Shown in pieces: positions 31,240 through 36,073 of a stretch of 36,073 nucleotides of DNA. The DNA is taken from positions 1 through 36,073 of the forward strand of contig CAMJIH010000005.1 in NCBI GenBank assembly GCA_946405785.1, in the 5' to 3' direction. The stretch is from an uncultured bacterium. GTDB taxonomy: Bacteria > Patescibacteriota > Gracilibacteria > Absconditabacterales > Absconditicoccaceae. Both the position numbers and the translations under genes were made by a program. Every line of letters begins with the position of its first letter. Positions within the stretch are counted from its first letter, which is position 1. The notes under the pieces were generated by a model, which searched no databases, was not told the DNA's origin, and saw only the letters and a list, made by a program, of their open reading frames with translations.

Positions 31240-33219
31240 ATGTCTAAAAATTCTGAAAAAAATAAAGATATTACAAAAAAGAATAACGAAGTATCTAAGA
31301 AAAATAATGAATGAACTCCTGAAAAAAATAAGAAAAAGTCAGATTCTTATAGATGGTGGGGGTACTGAGTTATTGTTATTCTTGTTGTTGCTTTTTGACT
31401 TAACGCTACTCAAAATTCTAAATTAGCACCTATATTTTGAGCATGAAGTTGAGCTATGGAAGTAGTTACTGAAGATGAAAGTTTGACTCTTAATCAATGG
31501 TTAGATCATTATCAATCTTGAGATTTCAAGAAAGTTAATGTAATTAATGATAGAGATTTGGAGTGATATTCTTTTATTAAAACTTGAGAAAAATCTATTC
31601 TTTGATTTTCAGCTCCAACAGAGGAGTATAAATTATATAAATCTGAAAAAGCTGAATCATTAAGTGTTGTTGATATGTGACTTCAACTTACTTGAGATAT
31701 TGAAATTTCTTTGTATAAAGTTGAAGATACTATTTGGGAGAAATTGTTAGAGCAGATGTGAACACTTATTTTGCTTCTTATTATTTTCTTAATTTGAATG
31801 AGATTCTTGATTCCTAAGAATTGACCTTCTGGAATGTTTGGAATTAAAGTTGGTAGAGAAAGTAAAAAGAATGAATCAAAAACTAAGTTTTCAGATATTG
31901 CTTGAATGGAAGAAGTTAAGAATGAATTAATTGAAATTATTGATTATCTTAAATCTCCTGAGAAATATCAAAAAATTTGAGCTAGACCACCAAAGTGAGT
32001 ATTGCTTTATTGAGTGCCTGGTTCATGAAAAACGTTATTAGCTAGAGCTGTTGCATGAGAGGCTGGAGTATCATTCTTCTCTGCATCTTGATCTGAATTT
32101 ATGGAGATGTTAGTTTGAATGTGAGCTGCTAAGGTAAGAAAATTGTTTGAACAAGCTAAAGCTGCATGAAAAGCTATTATCTTTATTGATGAAATCGATG
32201 CTATCTGAAAGAAAAGATGAGCATGATATACATGAGGTCATCAAGAACAAGAACAAACATTAAATCAGATCCTTACTGAAATGGATTGATTTGATAAGAA
32301 TACTAACATTATTGTTATGGCTGCAACAAATAGACCTGATACATTGGATCCTGCTTTGTTAAGAGCTGGTAGATTTGATAGAAAGGTTTTTGTTTCAGTA
32401 CCAACATTTGAGGAAAGAATTCAGATTTTTGAATATTATTTGAAGAAAAAGAAGATTGCTAAAGATGTTAGTATCCAATCATTAGCAAAAAGAACAAGTT
32501 GATTAGTTTGAGCTGATATTGAAAATGTTGTAAATGAAGCGGCATTACAAGTTGCTAAAGCTAATAGAGATACTTTAGAGGTTGCAGATTTTGAATATGC
32601 GTTGGAGAAAGTTATTATGTGACCTGAAAAGAAAGTTAAATCTATGAAGGAAAAAGAAAAGAAGTTGGTAGCATATCATGAATTATGACATGCTGTTACT
32701 GGACATTTATTGGAGAATACTGATCCTATTGAAAAGATTTCTATTGTACGTAGAGGTCACGCTTTATGAGTTACTTGGACAACTCCTGAAGAAGATAAAA
32801 ATCTTTATTCTAAGGCTAAGTTCTTAGATGAAATTGTTAGCTTACTTTGAGGTAGGGCAGCTGAAGAAGTTTTCTTCTGAAAAGATGAAATTACTACTTG
32901 AGCTTCTAATGATTTAGAAAGAGCTACTGAAATTATTAAAAGTATGATTTTGAAATATTGAATGGATGATGATTTCTGACCAATCAACTATTTAAAAGAG
33001 TGAGAGGAACAAGGAATTATTAATCCATATAGTGAAGATATTGCACAACTTGTTGATAAAAAGATTAAAGTTTATCTTCAAGATGCATATCAAAAGGCAA
33101 AGAAAATTCTTAAGAAAAATGAAGATTTGATTAATAATATGGCTGAAATTCTCTTAGAAAAAGAATATCTTTCTAGTGATGAATTCCTTGAAATGATGAA
33201 AGACGGTAAAAAACTTTAA
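31240..33219 (+). CDS. ftsH: ATP-dependent zinc metalloprotease FtsH
   Basis: This is a 659-aa membrane AAA+ protease that degrades misfolded membrane and regulatory proteins as a hexamer. It has a Lys/Asn-rich N-tail, TM1 at about 45-58, an extracytoplasmic domain, and TM2 at about 178-194. In the AAA domain Walker A reads GVPGSGKT near 260, Walker [10 protein letters not shown], and the second region of homology ends RAGRFDR. The zinc site HELGH lies near 480, with the third ligand in SNDLERAT near 550. TGA codes the glycines of both Walker A and HELGH. Walker A differs slightly from the common GPPGTGKT, which should not affect function. Confidence 0.95.
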
Positions 33220-33234
33220 TTATAAAGAATCCTT

Positions 33235-34071
33235 ATGAAAACTATAGCTGTTTTAGACTACTTTATGAATAAGAATTTTAATGTCTCTAATATTCCTGAT
33301 GATGCTGAAATTCATCATTGAGATAAAATTGCTTATTTCTTAGAGGAAAAGTGAACACAAAAAGAATCAATTGGTACTGCTATTTGATATCCTTTGGAAT
33401 TAGATAGAACTGTTCCTTATTCTAGAAAACTTACTGATGAGGAATGTATGGAATTTGCTAAACAGCAGGATTTTGCTTTAAAACTTTTCCCTATGTTTAA
33501 GAAGAAATTTAAGGCAAATTTTCCATGATCTAAACCTATTACTGCAAGATATAATCCTGTAACTGATCAGCTTTATTTCTATTTCTTTTCTGAAGAAAGA
33601 TATGTGTTCTGAGATTTTGTAAAAGATTTAAGAAGCGAGTTATGAAAGAATATTTTCTTGTTTCAGGTAGGTGCAAGAGATATGATGAGAATTGATCCTA
33701 ATGCTGCTGTATATTCTGTTTGAACTGATTGTTGAATGGCTATCGCATGTCAGTGATATTGACCATTACCAAGTGTTGAAGTTGAAAATATTGCTATGCA
33801 ATGATTAGATTGAAGAGATATTGAAAGATTAAAATGAAGATGTTGAAAATTGAAGTGTAGTTTATTATATGAACTTGAAATATATCTTAAAGAAAGTAAG
33901 GATTTTCCTGAGAGAGGAAGTACTGTTATGTGCCCTGGTGGAGAACAAAAAGGTATTGTAAGTTCTTATAATATCATTACAAAAGAAGTCGTTATAAAAA
34001 CAGAAGAGGGTGGAGTTCTTAGAGTTCCATTGTCTTTGTTAAAAAGTGTAAAAGAAAAGTCAAAAGCATAA
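33235..34071 (+). CDS. PSP1/RicT-family regulatory protein
   Basis: This 278-aa protein starts 15 nt after ftsH. The central part has the Cys-rich PSP1 signature: DCGMAIACQGYGPLP near residue 164, GRCGKLKCSLLYE near 201, then FPERGSTVMCPGG and a C-terminal strand domain. Bacillus RicT (YaaT) belongs to this family. It binds an Fe-S cluster with partners RicA and RicF and acts in RNA maturation through RNase Y. Cysteines that could serve as ligands are kept here, but partners are not in the window. The last 74 codons (33850-34071) contain no TGA. Family membership is fairly sure; the exact role in this lineage is not. Confidence 0.8.
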
Positions 34072-34094
34072 TATTTTTATTCTAAATTTTTAAG

Positions 34095-35045
34095 ATGCAA
34101 CGAACTAATTTAATCATTTATTTTTGGCTTGCATTAACTGCTGCTATAGTCATTATTCCTTGTGCATATTTAATTTATATTTTGTGGAATAAATCTTCTG
34201 ATTTTATTGAGAGAAAGGCTCAAGTTATTAAAGAAAATAAAGAACTAAAAAATATTAAATCTGATCTAGAAGAACAAAAGGATGAGTTTATTGCATCTAA
34301 TGAATATTGAACTTTTATTGCTCCTGATGATGAGAAAAAAGAGGAAGAAGTAGAGGAGGCAGTAGAGGAAGAAAACTCTGCTGATGTTGAGTCATCTATT
34401 TTGACTGTAAAGGAGAATACTGATGAAAAATTAGCTGAACTTATTGAAGATGCAGAAAAGAAAGAGCAAGCTCTAGAAAAAGAAAGGAAGAGATTCGATT
34501 CTTTGTTATTAGAAGCTGATCTCTTTAAGAATGAATGAAAATTTGAACAATATGAAAAGAAATTGATTGAGGCTATGGCTATTGATGATGAATCATTAAA
34601 GGTATTAAAACCTTTGTCAGATTTATACTTTACTTTAGGTAATTATAAAAAAGCTCTTTCACTTTTGAAGAAAGTAACTGAAAAGGATCCTACAGATCAT
34701 AAAGCTATTTGGCAGATTGCTGAAATTTATTTTGTTGCTTGAGATACTCAAACTGCAGAATTATTAATTGAGAAAGCTATTAATCTTAAGAATGATAATC
34801 CTAAGTATTATTTAACTATGGTTGAAATCTATTATAATACTGAAAGATATGATGAGGCATTAGCATTCATGGAGAAGATTATTAAATTAAGACCTACTAA
34901 TCCTAAATATTTGTTAGCTACTGCTGAACTTTATGAACAGATTTGAGATATTGATAATGCTAAGAAATATTATTTCACTGTTCTAGAATATGAACAGAAT
35001 AATGAAAAAGCTAAATCTAAATTAAGGGAGTTTACAAGAGAATAA
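34095..35045 (+). CDS. Membrane-anchored TPR protein (316 aa)
   Basis: One N-terminal membrane helix (about residues 6-32) is followed by a coiled-coil region (ERKAQVIKENKELKNI), an acidic low-complexity stretch near 80-100 (EEEVEEAVEEE), another coiled coil at about 115-145, and then four or five TPR units from about 150 to 310 (for example LSDLYFTLGNYKKALSLLKK and MVEIYYNTERYDEALAFMEK). TPR arrays hold other proteins; anchored TPR proteins often organise envelope complexes. No partner can be named. It lies 23 nt after the ricT-like gene in the presumed asnS operon. Confidence 0.8.
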
Positions 35046-35086
35046 TTATAAATAGATATTCTTTTATCCTTTTCATATATTCAAAA

Positions 35087-35980
35087 ATGGCACTAAACTT
35101 AGTTGTTCTTGCGGCTTGAATGTGAAGTCGTTACTGATGATTAAAGCAACTTGATAAATTCTGATCTTGATGACATGCTTTGATGGAATATTCAGTTTAT
35201 GATGCTAAGTTAGCATGATTTGAAAAGGTTGTTTTTGTCATTAGAAAATCTTTTGAAGAAGAGTTTAAAGAAAAGATTGGTAATAAAATTGCTTGATTTA
35301 TTCCAGTTTCTTATGCTTTTCAAGATATGAAAGATTTGCCTGAATGATTTGTCTGTCCTGAAACTAGAGAAAAACCTTGGGGAACATGACATGCTGTATT
35401 AAGTGCTAAAGGTGTTATTGATTGACCTTTTGCTGTGATTAATGCTGATGATTTTTATGGTAGAGAAAGTTATGAAGTAATAGCTAATTTTCTTAAAAAT
35501 AATGATCAAAATGCTATCGTTTGATATACTATTTCTGAAGTATTATCAGAGTTCTGAACAGTATCTAGAGGAATGTGTGAATTAGATAATGATGGTAATT
35601 TGGTTGCTATTCATGAAACTAAAAAGATTTATAAGAAAGATGGTAAAATTTTAGCTGATAGAGATGATTGAACTTCTTTTGAGATTAATTTTAATGAATT
35701 ATGTTCTATGAATATGATGTGATTTAGAAAAAGTAGTTTGGATTTCTATGAAAGATATTTTAAGGAATTCTTGGAGAAAAATATTAATGAACCTAAAGTT
35801 GAATTCTATATGCCTGAAGTTGTTACAAGATTAATTAATGAAGAAGGGGAGCATGTTCCTGTGTTGCCTACTAAAGCTCAATGGTTTGGAGTAACTTATC
35901 AAGAAGATAAAGAGGCAACAAATAGAAGTATTGATGCATTAATTGAGAGTTGAAAATATCCTAAGAATTTATGGGAGTAA
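35087..35980 (+). CDS. Sugar-phosphate nucleotidyltransferase family protein
   Basis: This 297-aa protein opens MALNLVVLAAGMGSRYGGLKQ, the nucleotide-binding loop of the NTP_transferase (GT-A) fold. GGHALMEYSVYDA and VVFVIRKSFEEEF follow. WGTGHAVLSAK and the metal-binding INADDFYG near residue 120 complete the active site. The family activates sugar phosphates to NDP-sugars for envelope polymers. The rather short C-terminal part resembles uncharacterised members rather than GalU or RmlA, so substrate and nucleotide are open. It is the last gene of the presumed asnS operon. Confidence 0.85.
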
Positions 35981-36019
35981 TTGGTGAATACTAATATAAA
36001 GAAAAACCCTGGTTAAAAC

Positions 36020-36073
36020 TGAACTGAGCCCCGAAAAGTAGAAAATAATAAAAAGGGGCTAATTACTTAACAA
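36020..36073. other. Inverted repeat at the window edge, possibly the end of an IS3-family element
   Basis: TGAACTGAGCCCCGAAAAGTAGA (36020-36042) resembles the terminal repeat of IS150-type IS3 elements as I recall it. The same bases also include AGCCCC (36027-36032), which pairs with GGGGCT (36055-36060) around a 22-nt loop. Too little sequence remains to see a transposase gene, so a plain hairpin or terminator is equally possible. Confidence 0.25.

Noticed and set aside
1-36073. Mycoplasma-type code (UGA = Trp)
   Set aside because: TGA falls on P-loop, HExGH and other invariant glycines, while conserved tryptophans are TGG.
1-36073. CRISPR arrays, tRNA and rRNA genes
   Set aside because: No regularly spaced repeats, cloverleaf sequences or rRNA blocks were found on either strand.

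Overview
The window is a strongly AT-rich, gene-dense bacterial segment in which UGA is a sense codon for glycine (translation table 25). Read with the standard code, almost every gene is broken into fragments. Read with TGA = Gly, about 31 intact genes appear, all ending in TAA or TAG. TGA falls on invariant glycines: the Walker A motifs of PilB, UvrA and FtsH, HExGH of FtsH, VIDGDTV of the thermonuclease and the GPx active site. This code is known from Absconditabacteria (SR1) and Gracilibacteria. Together with CPR-type protein families it places the source in one of these groups; I cannot choose between them from this window.

Layout. 1-5200: a partial unknown gene, a DUF2207-like membrane protein, a polytopic membrane protein whose glycines are all GGN, the type IV pilus ATPase PilB, and a conserved lipo- or secreted protein. 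5181-9330: an orphan AbiEi-like regulator, a small unknown gene, prmC, a type IV-secretion/HerA-like ATPase homologue whose nucleotide-binding motifs look degenerate, and a small charged protein. 9400-11520: a secreted SLH-repeat protein behind a consensus promoter and a leader of about 450 nt full of hairpins. 11500-15060: a small HTH protein, a 606-aa protein with a C-terminal module that recurs at 27.7-28.1 kb, a protein with LTDxQ leucine-rich-type repeats, and a small membrane protein. 15090-18209: uvrA. 18362-21332: membrane proteins, a membrane-anchored thermonuclease, glutathione peroxidase and a small unknown gene. About 21527-21876: a probable free-standing structured RNA with its own promoter and terminator. 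21940-24450: a small protein and tex. 24453-28056: a lineage-specific minus-strand cluster (758-aa unknown, 276-aa exported, and a 102-codon module gene broken by an in-frame TAA). 28198-35980: a large membrane protein, then a run on one strand of asnS, ftsH, ricT-like, a TPR protein and a sugar nucleotidyltransferase.

Together the genes fit a reduced, host-associated cell: pilus machinery, surface (SLH) protein and anchored nuclease for contact and nucleotide salvage, plus housekeeping (asnS, uvrA, prmC, ftsH, tex). Promoters are easy to see: TTGACA-like -35, 16-17 nt spacer, TATAAT-like -10. Clear Shine-Dalgarno sequences are rare.

Functions of many genes remain unknown. Coordinates and translations were worked out by hand; no database search was run.
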